A stretch of DNA of 64,000 nucleotides from Elusimicrobiota bacterium (lineage in GTDB: Bacteria; Elusimicrobiota; Elusimicrobia; UBA1565; UBA9628): assembly GCA_003452935.1 (NCBI GenBank), contig DMMY01000015.1:62001-126000 (forward strand), read 5' to 3'. The position numbers were made by a program, and so were the translations under genes. The notes below the pieces were generated by a model that worked only from the letters and a program-made list of their open reading frames with translations, was not told where the DNA came from and ran no database searches. Shown here piece by piece: positions 25,016-34,605 of the stretch. How positions within the stretch are numbered: position 1 is the stretch's first letter; each line of letters begins with the position of its first letter.

Positions 25016-25993
25016 CTATTCCCCGCCCGAGTGCGGCACGAGCCAGATGAAGTCCGCCAGGCCGGAGAGATCCGCGGATAAGAGTTTCGGGCAGACAGCG
25101 CTGCCTTCGGTGTAGAATGTCGTCTGCCCGGCGCCTGGGGCCCTGCGTCCGACGCCGAACGGGATGCCCGCTCCGTACATGACATGACCGTTGCCCGCCG
25201 CTATCAAGACCGCTGAATCAGCGTTGGCGTTAAGATAAGCCGCGACATTGGCGGCCATGACCTCGTTCCAGATCATCATGGCTTCGAGGTAATGCGCCCA
25301 GGTTACGCCGGGCATGCCGGCTTTATGGCCGCTAAATGCGGCTTTCAGGAAGGCGAGATAACGGGGATCCTGGGAAAGCTCCATGTCCTTTGGAAGGAGG
25401 GCTTTCTCCTCGGCGGAAAGTCCGGCGATGCCCAACCGGGCGGTCTTGGTGACGATCCCGCGGGGCGCGTTCAAGGCCAGGGCCTTTAGGCGATGGCCGC
25501 GGATGAAATCGAACAGAGGCCGGTAGAGAGCGAAAGAAAACCCCCATTCCTGCTTCCAGCCTGATTGCTCCAGAAAGTCGCTTTCCGATATCGTCCCCGA
25601 GGCGTAGGCGTCGAGCACGGGTTGAAGCGATTCGTTAAGCATCTCGAAGCCCACCGCGACTTTGTTGTCGCGGACCGCGGCCAGGCTCTTGAGCGCTTCC
25701 AGCTGGGCCAGATGGTCGTTGGGCTGATCATGCGTCTCTCCGACCGATACGGCGCGGCTGCGCTCCAGGGCCGTGAGGACGTCCTGGGCCGAGGCCGGCT
25801 GCCCGGTCTTGCCGTTGAATAGGCACGTGCCCGGACCTGGACGGGCGCCGGTTTGGGAACGGTTCGGGGCTTGGCGCCGGGAAAGAAGCTCGCGCGAGGC
25901 GGACCAGGCCGCTTCCAGGGATAAGGCTGGGCAAGCGGGCGCGGCTGGTGCCATCAGGAAAAAAACCGAAAATAGGGTTTGGGGAATGGTCAT
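25016..25993 (-). CDS. ChaN-like (haem-binding uptake, Tiki superfamily) protein
   Basis: 325 residues with a signal peptide. The family signature is clear: SVGETHDQPNDHLAQLEALK, VAVGFEML, SFALYRPLFDFIRGHRLKALALNAPR and near the end LIAAGNGHVMYGAGIPFGV. ChaN of Campylobacter binds haem on the outer membrane, and related Tiki proteins have GxxE/H metal sites; the Glu-Thr-His and Gly-His motifs here are intact. GGAGG lies 9 bases before the ATG, and a TATGAT box stands further upstream. Convergent with the RND gene. Exact role is inferred. Confidence 0.8.
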   Translation of the reverse strand: MTIPQTLFSVFFLMAPAAPACPALSLEAAWSASRELLSRRQAPNRSQTGARPGPGTCLFNGKTGQPASAQDVLTALERSRAVSVGETHDQPNDHLAQLEALKSLAAVRDNKVAVGFEMLNESLQPVLDAYASGTISESDFLEQSGWKQEWGFSFALYRPLFDFIRGHRLKALALNAPRGIVTKTARLGIAGLSAEEKALLPKDMELSQDPRYLAFLKAAFSGHKAGMPGVTWAHYLEAMMIWNEVMAANVAAYLNANADSAVLIAAGNGHVMYGAGIPFGVGRRAPGAGQTTFYTEGSAVCPKLLSADLSGLADFIWLVPHSGGE

Positions 25994-26132
25994 GAAGTCG
26001 AGCCTCCGAATTTCTTATATCATAGCATGCTGGTGCGGCAGGGCCTTTAAGTTCCTTGCCCGCTTGTGTAGAATACAGAGCCGTTAGGCCAATCCGCGAT
26101 TATAGAGAGGCGCGCCGGACCGCGCGAACCAT

Positions 26133-27125
26133 ATGCCCGAACTCAGACAGAACCTGGCCACCAAGGAATGGGTGATCATCGCCACCGAACGCGCCCTGCG
26201 GCCGGAGGATTTTCACAGCCAACGCAAGCCGCGGCCAGCCTTGCCGGAAAGGCTCGAGTCCTGCCCTTTTTGTCCAGGCAACGAAGCCCGGACCGGAGAA
26301 GACCTTTTTAGCCTCAACGGCCCGCGAGGCTGGCGGGTGCGGGCGGTCCGCAACAAGTTCCCGGCCCTGATCCCGGACGCCCGGCTGGATGGCCCGACGG
26401 AGGGTCTTTATCGCCGCTTGGCCGGCCTGGGCCGTCACGAGGTCATTATCGAGTCTCCTTCGCACTCGGAGCACCTCGCGCATATGGCGCCGGAGAATGC
26501 GCGCCAGGTCTTCTTCGCTTACCGGGAGCGTTTCCGCGCCGCGCAGCAGGATCCTCACGTCGCGCTGACCCTGGTTTTCAAGAACCATGGAGAAGGGGCG
26601 GGCACGTCCTTGGAACACCCGCATTCCCAGATCATCGGCTCTTCCGTGGTTCCGGCCAATATCCGCCACCGCATGGATGAGGCCGAAAAGTACCATGCCA
26701 AAAACGGCTCCTGCGTGTTTTGCGACATGATCGAAGAGGAGCTTAAACAGAAGCTTCGAATCCTGGCCGACACCCGGTTTTTCACCGCTTTTGTGCTCTT
26801 CGCCGCGTTGTCGCCGTTCCATATATGGATTCTGCCCAAGCGCCATACGGCCAGTTTCGGCGAGGCCGGCGATGACGAGCTTGCCGACCTCTCGGGCGTC
26901 ATGCAGGTCTTGCTGCGCAAGCTGTACTCTGGACTGGGCGATCCGGACTACAACTTCGTCATCCAGTCTTGTCCGCAGGACCGCGGGGAAACCAAGCCTT
27001 TCCATTGGTATTTGAGCCTGGTGGTGCGGCTTTCCAAGGCGGCCGGTTTTGAGCTTGGCTCCGGCATGTTCATCAATACGTCCCTGCCGGAGCGCAGCGC
27101 GGCGTTTCTTAATTCTTTGAAATGA
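26133..27125 (+). CDS. galT: Galactose-1-phosphate uridylyltransferase
   Basis: Leloir-pathway enzyme transferring UMP between UDP-glucose and galactose-1-phosphate, and so linked to sugar-nucleotide supply. The 330 residues show CPFCPGNE (zinc site), VRNKFPAL, LVFKNHGEGAGTSLEHPHSQ with the catalytic His-Pro-His, and in the second HIT-like half CVFCDMI and SPFHIWILPKRH. A weak promoter (TTTAAG, 17 bp, TAGAAT) ends at 26074. The next gene, a beta-helix protein, overlaps by ATGA. Confidence 0.92.
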   Translation: MPELRQNLATKEWVIIATERALRPEDFHSQRKPRPALPERLESCPFCPGNEARTGEDLFSLNGPRGWRVRAVRNKFPALIPDARLDGPTEGLYRRLAGLGRHEVIIESPSHSEHLAHMAPENARQVFFAYRERFRAAQQDPHVALTLVFKNHGEGAGTSLEHPHSQIIGSSVVPANIRHRMDEAEKYHAKNGSCVFCDMIEEELKQKLRILADTRFFTAFVLFAALSPFHIWILPKRHTASFGEAGDDELADLSGVMQVLLRKLYSGLGDPDYNFVIQSCPQDRGETKPFHWYLSLVVRLSKAAGFELGSGMFINTSLPERSAAFLNSLK

Positions 27126-28699
27126 ATATCTTCAAAGCGCTTGAGCCTAGGCCGAGAAATTCGAATAAGTTCCGTAAGTTCACGTCTGGCACTGTTTTTG
27201 CGATACTGCTGGCGGCGAGCGGGGCGCGGGCTGAGGAGTCCAAATTATGGGGCCGGGACGGGGAATCCTGGTCTCCAGCGGGGCGTTTGCCTGATTTTTC
27301 CTACGCGGGATACCGGGCCGGCGCCCGGGCGATTCCGGACCTGCCCGTGAAGATCAATGTCAGGGATTTTGGCGCCGTTGGCGACGGCCTTGCGGACGAC
27401 ACGACGGCTTTCTTGCGGGCCATTGAGGCGGTTCGGGAAGGCGCAATTTTGATTCCCCGCGGCAGGTATAGGATCACGGCCATGCTCCGGGTCAGAAAAC
27501 GGGGCGTGGTTCTGCGCGGGGAGGGAGAGGACCAGACGGTCTTGTTCTTTCCAAAACCGCTGGCGCAGACGGCCGGCTCCGGAAAAGCCCATGCGCCCGG
27601 CGAGAGTTGGTCTTGGTCGGGAGGCTATCTGTCCTTTGAGGGGTGGGATGTCGGCTCGAAGCTTGGGGAGGTGACGTCTTCCGCCCGCCGCGGCGATAAA
27701 CTGCTCACCGTTTCTGAGGCCGGGGCGATGATGCCGGGGCAGTGGATCCGGCTCCTGCTCACGGACACGGACGGGTCTTTGGCCAGGCACCTTCACGCGG
27801 ACCAGGCCGATGGCGCCAAGGCCTACCACGGCCGCAATCTGGTTGATTTCGCCTCGCCCATCGAATCCGTCGACGGCGACAAGATCGTCTTGGCGCGGCC
27901 TTTGCGCACGGACGTGCGGCTTAATTGGCGGCCGGCCGTGTGGGCGATGGACCCTTCGGTCCAGGAGGTGGGAGTCGAGAGCCTCGCCATCGAGTTCCCC
28001 GAGCAAAAATATGCCGGGCATCACGATGAGCCGGGATACAATGCCGTCAGCTTCGAGGCCGTGTCCAACGGCTGGCTGCGCCGCGTCCGTATCGTCAACG
28101 CTGACAGCGGCGTGTTCTTGCGCAATCGCACGAAGTTCTGTACCGTCCAGTTCCTGCATTTTCTGGCCGGGCCGGGACGGATGCGGACCGGCTACGGCCG
28201 GGACAAGGGGGAGCCCGCGGCCGAGGTCGTCGGCGGCCATCACGGAATCCTGGCCGAGGGCTTTGCCCAGGATAACCTGGTCTCGGATTTCCAGCTGGAT
28301 TACCGCTTTATTCACGACACCTCGGTTTCCGCCTGGTCCGTGGGCAACGTGTTCTCGCGGGGACGGGGAATCGATTTGAATTTTGATCATCATCGCCGGG
28401 CTCCCCACGAGAATCTTTTCACTCAGATCGAGGCCGGTCAAGGCGCGCGCCTGTGGCAGCGCGGAGGCGACGAGAGCGACGGGCCGCCGAGCGGGGCGCG
28501 AGAGACGTTCTGGAACGTGCGGGCGCAGCGGCACCAGGTCCCGCCGTCATGGGGTTTGCAGGGCAACTTCGTAGGCGTCGCGACCCAAGAGCCCAGCCGG
28601 CTTTCGGCCGATGGGAATTGGTGGGAGGCGGTCGATTCCGCGCGATTGACTCCGGCCAACCTCTATGAGGCGCAGAGAAGAAACCGCCTGGGGCGCTAA
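27122..28699 (+). CDS. Secreted right-handed beta-helix (pectate-lyase-superfamily) protein
   Basis: 525 residues. A hydrophobic segment (about 24-37, ending GARA) acts as a late signal peptide. INVRDFGAVGDGLADDTTAFLRAIEA is the classic N-terminal cap of the pectate lyase superfamily 3 (PF12708), followed by ILIPRGRYRI and VVLRGEGEDQTVLF. The rest has the short-strand ladder of a beta-helix. Such proteins are polysaccharide lyases, hydrolases or epimerases. It is coupled to galT and converges on the exopolysaccharide operon with a 4-bp overlap, so it may act on that polymer. No catalytic residues are assigned. Confidence 0.78.
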   Translation: MNIFKALEPRPRNSNKFRKFTSGTVFAILLAASGARAEESKLWGRDGESWSPAGRLPDFSYAGYRAGARAIPDLPVKINVRDFGAVGDGLADDTTAFLRAIEAVREGAILIPRGRYRITAMLRVRKRGVVLRGEGEDQTVLFFPKPLAQTAGSGKAHAPGESWSWSGGYLSFEGWDVGSKLGEVTSSARRGDKLLTVSEAGAMMPGQWIRLLLTDTDGSLARHLHADQADGAKAYHGRNLVDFASPIESVDGDKIVLARPLRTDVRLNWRPAVWAMDPSVQEVGVESLAIEFPEQKYAGHHDEPGYNAVSFEAVSNGWLRRVRIVNADSGVFLRNRTKFCTVQFLHFLAGPGRMRTGYGRDKGEPAAEVVGGHHGILAEGFAQDNLVSDFQLDYRFIHDTSVSAWSVGNVFSRGRGIDLNFDHHRRAPHENLFTQIEAGQGARLWQRGGDESDGPPSGARETFWNVRAQRHQVPPSWGLQGNFVGVATQEPSRLSADGNWWEAVDSARLTPANLYEAQRRNRLGR

Positions 28700-29961
28700 C
28701 TCTGGCGCCGCAAAAGGGCGAAATTGCGCAGCATGTGGCCGCACAGGCCGAGCCTGCCGCCGTAGCCGGTGATATTGCGCTCGATCGCCGGATTCATCCT
28801 GCCCTTGAGGCTGGCCCGGAGCAGGTATATCAGAACCTGCTGCGCTTTGGGAGAATAGCCTCCCATGAGCGCCCAGCCGTGGTAGATGGAGCCGTTGAGA
28901 CCCGGCTCTTTGTAGACCCGGTACGGCGCGTTGCTGCCGTTGAGGTAGTTGGCGAAACTCGGGCTGTCCGAGGAACGATCCCAGATCGTGTCGGTGAGGG
29001 TGGCGGCCATGCGCTCCAAGTCGGCCTGCGTGAACATGATGCCGGCCTCGTGCAAAGCCATCATAAGGAACGCCTCGCGGTTGGCGTGCGAGGTGTCCGG
29101 GACGCCCGCCTGGTTGCCCACGGAGCCGGGCGTGTTGTCGGTGTCCGAGCCGATGGGGATGGTCTGGTTTTCCCAGATCCAGCCGCGTCCGGCGGGCTTG
29201 ATCTTGGACTCAAACGCCCGGCCGATCCGGCGGGCCATGTCCGCATAGCGCCGGTCGCCGGTGGCCTGATATAGGAAGGCCGTGATCAGTCCCAGGTTGG
29301 CTCCGTTGTCATTCCAGATGGGGAAATGATCCGGGTTTACCCAGGGGATATCGCCGTGCAGCTGCGAGCGGCACCAATATTGGATGACGGTCGCGTCGAC
29401 GAAGGCGGTGTAGCGTCGGGCCGCGGCGGCGTACCGCGTCCTCCATTCGGGGCGGGCCATGATGATGGCCGCGGCCCGGGCCAGGGGCACCGAGGCTTGA
29501 AAGGTGTAATGCAGGCTGGGATGGGCCAGGGTTGAATCCGGCGTGATAAAAAAAGGCTTCCAAGCCTTGTAGGTCCTGCCGTTTTCCTGGAAGTCATGGG
29601 CCGTGGAGACCATGGTATCCATGGCGCGGATGGCGCGCTCGAGGATGCGGTCGCTGCCCGTGCCTTCCGCCGCGGAGAGCAAGCCGTTGAGATAATAGCT
29701 GGTGAAATAGTACGTGCTGGAGAGGCCGCTGGAGGATTGCTCCTGCAGTTCCTTGGATTCCCCGGCGAGAAAATATTCAAAGGCCAGGCGCGTCAGAAAG
29801 ACGGACGCGGATCCCTGGCTCAGGGAGTAGAGACCCCAGCCGCAGGATGCGCTGATGGCGGTCAATAGCAGCAGCACGAGCCAGGCCGGCGCGGCTTTGC
29901 CGCGCCGGCGCCCGGAGCCGGCGGGCGCGTCATGAATCCGGATTTTATTTGATGTGGTCAT
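28696..29961 (-). CDS. Membrane-anchored helical-toroid-like protein, last gene of exopolysaccharide operon
   Basis: 421 residues starting at the ATG 1 base after the stop of the upstream gene. A Lys/Arg-rich start is followed by one membrane helix (about 25-45), leaving the body in the periplasm. The body consists of helical hairpins with aromatic and acidic loops (WVNPDHFPIWNDNGANLG, GWIWENQTIPIGSDTDNTPG, DTSHANREAFLMMALHEAG), as in six-hairpin (alpha/alpha) toroid glycosidases, lyases and C5-epimerases. No family is named with certainty. Synthase-dependent polymer systems usually include one polymer-cleaving or modifying enzyme, and this gene holds that position. Confidence 0.6.
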   Translation of the reverse strand: MTTSNKIRIHDAPAGSGRRRGKAAPAWLVLLLLTAISASCGWGLYSLSQGSASVFLTRLAFEYFLAGESKELQEQSSSGLSSTYYFTSYYLNGLLSAAEGTGSDRILERAIRAMDTMVSTAHDFQENGRTYKAWKPFFITPDSTLAHPSLHYTFQASVPLARAAAIIMARPEWRTRYAAAARRYTAFVDATVIQYWCRSQLHGDIPWVNPDHFPIWNDNGANLGLITAFLYQATGDRRYADMARRIGRAFESKIKPAGRGWIWENQTIPIGSDTDNTPGSVGNQAGVPDTSHANREAFLMMALHEAGIMFTQADLERMAATLTDTIWDRSSDSPSFANYLNGSNAPYRVYKEPGLNGSIYHGWALMGGYSPKAQQVLIYLLRASLKGRMNPAIERNITGYGGRLGLCGHMLRNFALLRRQS

Positions 29962-29962
29962 G

Positions 29963-32900
29963 TTAGAAGTGTAACTCGAATTGCGCCATGTAGATGCTGT
30001 TGCTGTAGCCGGGCGCCGTGTAATATTCGTACGACGGCTGCAGCGTGGCCCGGTCGCTGATACGCCAGATGAGCGAGGCTTCCGTGTCGCTTTCATATCT
30101 GCGGGACCGTCCCGATTCCTGCGCGTAGGCCGGCATGTAACGGGCGGTCAGTTCCAGGTTTCGCCGCAGGGGGAAGGAAAATTCCGGACCCAGAGCCGCC
30201 ATGCGCAGTCCCTGCGGGCTGTAGTAATTCGGGCTTAGAGCGCGCATGTCGTCGTAGGTCAAGCGGGCCGCGGCGCGCAAATGCCCGAAGGCGACGAGTT
30301 CCCTCGATCCTTCGAGCCAGGCCGTGAGCCTGCGATTGCCGTCGGTGAGCGCCGAGCCGCGGCCGCGAGCGCTTATTTGCCAAGGCCCATCCTTCTGATT
30401 CCAACGCGCGAGCAGGTCACCGTAATCGGCGCCTACGTTGTTGGCCAAAGCCAGGGCGTTGGTGTTGTATAGGGCGTGCCCTCCCTGAAGCTGGGTCTTG
30501 AACTCGTCCGTCCATCGCGATTGCAGGCCGCCGTTGAGCGAATAGGTGTTCTGCGGCGATCCGGTCAAGAAGTGCGCGAGCCCCTCGGCCGAGAAATGGT
30601 GAAAGAGCCCCAAAGGAATATCGAGTGAGATCCCGCCGGCGTTGTCTACGACGGTGGGCGCGTTGGAGTGCATGTATTCGCCGCGCTGGTGGCGCAGGCT
30701 CCACTTGACGACGCCGGTATGGGCCACGTCGAATGTCTGGTCCAGTATCCAATTGCTGCGATCTTGATTGTCGCGCTGGTAGAGGTAGGTGGGCAGCCAT
30801 GCCGGAACGGTGCCGGAGCTGATCAGTTGCGCGGCCTCGGGCAGGTCTTCCATGGCCAGGGCTCTCCTGGCCAGTTGTCGACCCTGGACGGGATTGTCCG
30901 CCGCGAACTGCAGCTGCGCCTGTTCGGCGAGAAGCTTGCCCGGCGAGGCGCCGTTGGCCTCGAGTTGCCGCAGCCACCGTAGGGCTTCATGGGGATGGCC
31001 TTCATCCAGGGCCCAGTGGGCGCGCTGCAAGTAGACGCGGTTGAAAGGATTGTTGTTTTCAAGATAGCGGACCAGGTCTTTCCCGGTCCAGGTGTTCTCC
31101 GGAATCAGCCGCCGGAGCAAGGCCGTGTTGTCGGTATGGACATTGAGGCCGTAGCCGTCCTGGACATAGCTCGTCTGGAATGAATCGCGCGTCAACTCGA
31201 GATTGATGGGCGCGGCCTCGGGAACGTTGGAGTTGCCTTGCTGGCCGTAGTAGCCCTCGGGAAAGGCGAAAGCGCAGGGGACCTCCCCGATATTTTGGGC
31301 GATGAGTTGTTTGCCGCGCTCATGATCCTCCACGATGCGCCGCCTCCATTCCTCCTCGGTTTCGAGCCGTCCCTCGGCGGCCAGCCATTGGCGGTTGAGC
31401 AAGAACCTTCCTTGCTCCCCTTCCGGGCTCGTGGGTATGCGCCGGTGCGCGTTGTTCCCGTGCGATTGGATTTCCCATCGGCCGGTGTTATGGAATTGCC
31501 GTAAAGTCGTCCAGGAGGCGAAGCCGGGGCTGCTTTGCCCCTCCACATTCACCAAGGCCGCGAACATCGTCGCCTTCAGTCGGTGTTGGGACAGGATCGG
31601 ATCGGCATAAGTGAGGCTGTCGAGACGGCCGTCGTCGAACGTGATCAGGATCGGTTTTGGGGGAAGCGGCGTCCGGTCATAATACCAACGAGCCACTTGC
31701 GCGGCGGTCACCGGAGCGTAGCCGGCGTCGTGCAAGGCCCGCATCTGGTCCTCGAAAACGGAGAGGCTCATATGGTAGGGGTAGGCGAGCAGGGGATCCT
31801 TGGCAAACGGCGTCAAGCCGTGGTAGAGGAGCACGGGCAACACCGTGTGATCCGGGTTGTCGTCGAGCCAGTCTTGCAGGAGCCGTTTGGCCTGGCGCGG
31901 TTCCCCGGCCTCGTAGAGCAGGGAAGCCGTGTTAAGCACCGTGTAGGGATTGGCCGTTTCCGCCGCGCTCAGTTGGCGCGCCGCCTGGGCCGCCTGCGCC
32001 TTATGGCCCAGCCTCATTTCGACGGACACGATTCCCAGCAGGGCGGGGAGGCAATGGGGATTGAGCCGCCGCATCTCCTTATAGACCTCAAGCGCCTTTT
32101 GCGGCTGTCCGGTCTCGATCAATTGCGCGGCTTTCATCTCTAACGCCTCAAGATCCTGGGGCAGGATGTCCAGGACGCGATTGACGATGACTCCCCATTT
32201 GGCCGTGTTGCCGGACTTCTGGTATAGCTCCGCCAGTTTCAGGGCGCGGGCCTCGTCCGCGGGGGTCATGGTCTTGAGGCTTTCCTCAAGGAGTCTTTGC
32301 GCTTCGGGCATGTCTCCCTGCATGAATAAATCATCGGAAAGAAATTCCAGGGCTCTGGACTGCTTTTGGGAGAGCGCCGTGCTTTTCAGCCTCTCCTTGG
32401 CTTCTTGAAGCTGATAGAGGGCTGATTTCGTCTCATAGAGCCCGTATTCCGCGTTGTCGGGGAACTTCTGATTGGCCTTAGACCAGTTCAAGGCGGCCTG
32501 GGCGTAGTCCCGTTTCCAATATTGAGCCTTGGCCAACAGGACATGAGCCTTGGCCATGCCCTTGTCGTCGCCGCTCAGCGGGCTCAGCACGGCTATGGCC
32601 CTGTCGAAGTCGCGCATGTTGATATGCAGCGTGCCCAAAGCGACGCGGATCTTGGGCTGGTCCGGCGCCAATTCCAGGCTTCTTTGATAGGCACTGACGG
32701 CCAAGTCGCCGTGCTCCAAGCCGGACTCCATATGGCCGAGCCAATTCCAACTTTCCGGATCTTGGGGCCGAGCCTGCGTCAATTCAGCCGCGACGGCGGC
32801 TCCCTCCTGGAATTGGCCCAGCCTGCGCAGGCAGGAAAGAAACTTCGGCGCGATCGTCGAATCGGAGGGGGCTTGCGTCATGAGTTCCCTGTATAGAGCC

Positions 32901-33328
32901 GCCGCCTCGGCCCAATCGCCTCGGACCGCCAGCTCGCCGGCCTTACGGCGCATCGCCTGGGCGCGGTCCGCGCTTTCCGCCTCGGAGGAACGCCCCAGCA
33001 ATTTAAGGGCGTCGGGATCCTTCGGCCGAAGCCCGAGGATCTCGCGCGCCACGGCCGCCGCCTCGCTCGTGTATTTCCGATCCCGCAACGCCCACATCAG
33101 ATCCTTGAGGACAAGGGGATTTTTCGGGTCCAGCCTGGACCATTCTTCGTAATAACGTATCGCCTGGTCGTAATCGCCTCGCTGATAGCTCGCGACCGCT
33201 TTCTGGCGAACCGTCTCGATTCTGGCCCTATTGGCCGCGGCTGGCGGCAGTGGGGCGACCGCCGGCCAGGCTGTCCTGGCCAGGAACATGGGGATTATAA
33301 AACAGAGAGAGCGAGATATGTTTTTCAT
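29963..33328 (-). CDS. TPR + NodB deacetylase + outer-membrane barrel fusion (PgaA/PgaB-like)
   Basis: 1121 residues. Signal peptide (about 1-23); TPR array (about 36-490); polysaccharide deacetylase domain (about 497-745) starting VLPVLLYHGL, with ITFDDG (Asp565-Asp566) and a SHGNNAH motif (His623, His628) as metal ligands, spaced H-x4-H as I recall for PgaB/IcaB enzymes; another short TPR stretch (about 765-835); and a strand-rich C-terminus (about 845-1121) ending YMAQFELHF, an outer-membrane barrel signature. In the PNAG system PgaA (TPR plus barrel) and PgaB (deacetylase) are separate proteins. Here de-N-acetylation and export across the outer membrane would be in one chain. It overlaps its upstream neighbour by 4 bp. 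Confidence 0.85.
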   Translation of the reverse strand: MKNISRSLCFIIPMFLARTAWPAVAPLPPAAANRARIETVRQKAVASYQRGDYDQAIRYYEEWSRLDPKNPLVLKDLMWALRDRKYTSEAAAVAREILGLRPKDPDALKLLGRSSEAESADRAQAMRRKAGELAVRGDWAEAAALYRELMTQAPSDSTIAPKFLSCLRRLGQFQEGAAVAAELTQARPQDPESWNWLGHMESGLEHGDLAVSAYQRSLELAPDQPKIRVALGTLHINMRDFDRAIAVLSPLSGDDKGMAKAHVLLAKAQYWKRDYAQAALNWSKANQKFPDNAEYGLYETKSALYQLQEAKERLKSTALSQKQSRALEFLSDDLFMQGDMPEAQRLLEESLKTMTPADEARALKLAELYQKSGNTAKWGVIVNRVLDILPQDLEALEMKAAQLIETGQPQKALEVYKEMRRLNPHCLPALLGIVSVEMRLGHKAQAAQAARQLSAAETANPYTVLNTASLLYEAGEPRQAKRLLQDWLDDNPDHTVLPVLLYHGLTPFAKDPLLAYPYHMSLSVFEDQMRALHDAGYAPVTAAQVARWYYDRTPLPPKPILITFDDGRLDSLTYADPILSQHRLKATMFAALVNVEGQSSPGFASWTTLRQFHNTGRWEIQSHGNNAHRRIPTSPEGEQGRFLLNRQWLAAEGRLETEEEWRRRIVEDHERGKQLIAQNIGEVPCAFAFPEGYYGQQGNSNVPEAAPINLELTRDSFQTSYVQDGYGLNVHTDNTALLRRLIPENTWTGKDLVRYLENNNPFNRVYLQRAHWALDEGHPHEALRWLRQLEANGASPGKLLAEQAQLQFAADNPVQGRQLARRALAMEDLPEAAQLISSGTVPAWLPTYLYQRDNQDRSNWILDQTFDVAHTGVVKWSLRHQRGEYMHSNAPTVVDNAGGISLDIPLGLFHHFSAEGLAHFLTGSPQNTYSLNGGLQSRWTDEFKTQLQGGHALYNTNALALANNVGADYGDLLARWNQKDGPWQISARGRGSALTDGNRRLTAWLEGSRELVAFGHLRAAARLTYDDMRALSPNYYSPQGLRMAALGPEFSFPLRRNLELTARYMPAYAQESGRSRRYESDTEASLIWRISDRATLQPSYEYYTAPGYSNSIYMAQFELHF

Positions 33329-34605
33329 GGGATGGAGGGTGATAATTTCGCGAGATTGGACGCCGCAGCCTCCGCATCCGATAGAGGCTTGAGAGTCATG
33401 ATGACCGAGTCAGCTTTGGCCGCGCCCCTGATGCCGTCCGAGAGATACAGTTGAACGATTCCTTTGCCTGGGACCGGGGCCGCAAGATTGTCGACGACGA
33501 TGGGCTGGCGGCCGTCGATGGAGAGAGTCATGCGGCGCCCCGTCAGCACGGCTTCAACGGTAAAGGGGCGTCTTTGAAACGATCGCGACTGGGGAATGAC
33601 CATGACGCGCTCGGAGGCATTTTGCCGCCGTTGTTCGACGATCAATTCCCGGCGGTTGAATATCAACTGCAGGGCGTTGCCGGATTCCTCGTCAAAGCGC
33701 AGCTGGAGGCACAGCCGGCCGATCATGAACCGGACCCGGGCGCGCAGCCGGAAATCATTGATTCCTGCCGTGCCCAGCCAGAACAGTTTCTCCCCGCGCC
33801 TGGCGGGTCGGGTCTGGAGATCGAAGCCGGGTTCATGGGATGATGTTTTCGGCGACAAAATCCCCCATTCCCGTCCCTGGACGAGCCCCCGCGATAGCAT
33901 GACCTCGCCGGCCGGCGGAGTTTCCGCTTCCAGGCGGCGGACTAGTTCCTGCGCCGTCCAATCGGCATTCACGGTCAGGAACTCGAGGGGGCGCTGGGCC
34001 GGCCAGCGGTTCAAGGCCCTGGCTCCGCCGGCGGGGTGCCAGGCCGCGGCCGGGTAGTTGCCATTGAGTCGAAATCCCGCGGGCGAGTCGGCAAACCCCA
34101 CGTCCCAGCCGCCGGCCTGCATCCGCCGCAGGGCATGATACGTTTGATAGCGCCGGTCGGCGCGTTTGAGGGCGGTTTCGTTCGTGAGCCAAACCGCTGG
34201 AAACTGGTGCTTAAAGAAGATGGGCGAAACGATCTCGTAAGTGCGTCGGTAGCCGGGGTTGAATAAGACCACGGCCGTTTTTCGGGGCAGCCCGCGATAC
34301 TCTTCGATGCGTCGGCGCGCCTCGGAGAACCGCATGGGGTGAAATCCTGCCTGGCGCAGGCCGGCCAGCCACTGGTCGACGCGCAGCTTCATGGTCTCGA
34401 CGCCGGACTCGCGCTGGGCCGTGATTTCAGGCATCTTGATCATTAAAAACCAATGCGTTCCGGGCTGGGCCGGCGCAGCCGGCGCTGGCGCGGCCGCGTG
34501 GGCGGCGGGCCGGCGCGGCCAGGCCAGCCAAAGGAAGACTGCGGCGGTCAGGCAGAAAAGGCCGGCCACGTTCCAAGCGAAGGCGTTGAAGTTTTTGCGG
34601 CGCAT
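33325..34605 (-). CDS. Membrane-anchored pseudo-deacetylase (dead NodB fold) with jelly-roll domain
   Basis: 426 residues, ATG sharing its A with the stop of the glycosyltransferase gene. One membrane helix (about 12-29) and an Ala/Pro linker lead to a NodB-like domain (about 50-250): DQWLAGLRQAGFHPM and KTAVVLFNPGYRRTYEIVSPI align with the deacetylase start, but the catalytic Asp-Asp of the TFDDG motif has become Asn-Pro (FNPG, 115-118). The later His motif is also lost (VGFADSPAGF). The C-terminal part (about 275-415) looks like a concanavalin/LamG-type jelly roll. It is probably a non-catalytic polymer-binding or scaffolding subunit. Confidence 0.72.
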   Translation of the reverse strand: MRRKNFNAFAWNVAGLFCLTAAVFLWLAWPRRPAAHAAAPAPAAPAQPGTHWFLMIKMPEITAQRESGVETMKLRVDQWLAGLRQAGFHPMRFSEARRRIEEYRGLPRKTAVVLFNPGYRRTYEIVSPIFFKHQFPAVWLTNETALKRADRRYQTYHALRRMQAGGWDVGFADSPAGFRLNGNYPAAAWHPAGGARALNRWPAQRPLEFLTVNADWTAQELVRRLEAETPPAGEVMLSRGLVQGREWGILSPKTSSHEPGFDLQTRPARRGEKLFWLGTAGINDFRLRARVRFMIGRLCLQLRFDEESGNALQLIFNRRELIVEQRRQNASERVMVIPQSRSFQRRPFTVEAVLTGRRMTLSIDGRQPIVVDNLAAPVPGKGIVQLYLSDGIRGAAKADSVIMTLKPLSDAEAAASNLAKLSPSIP

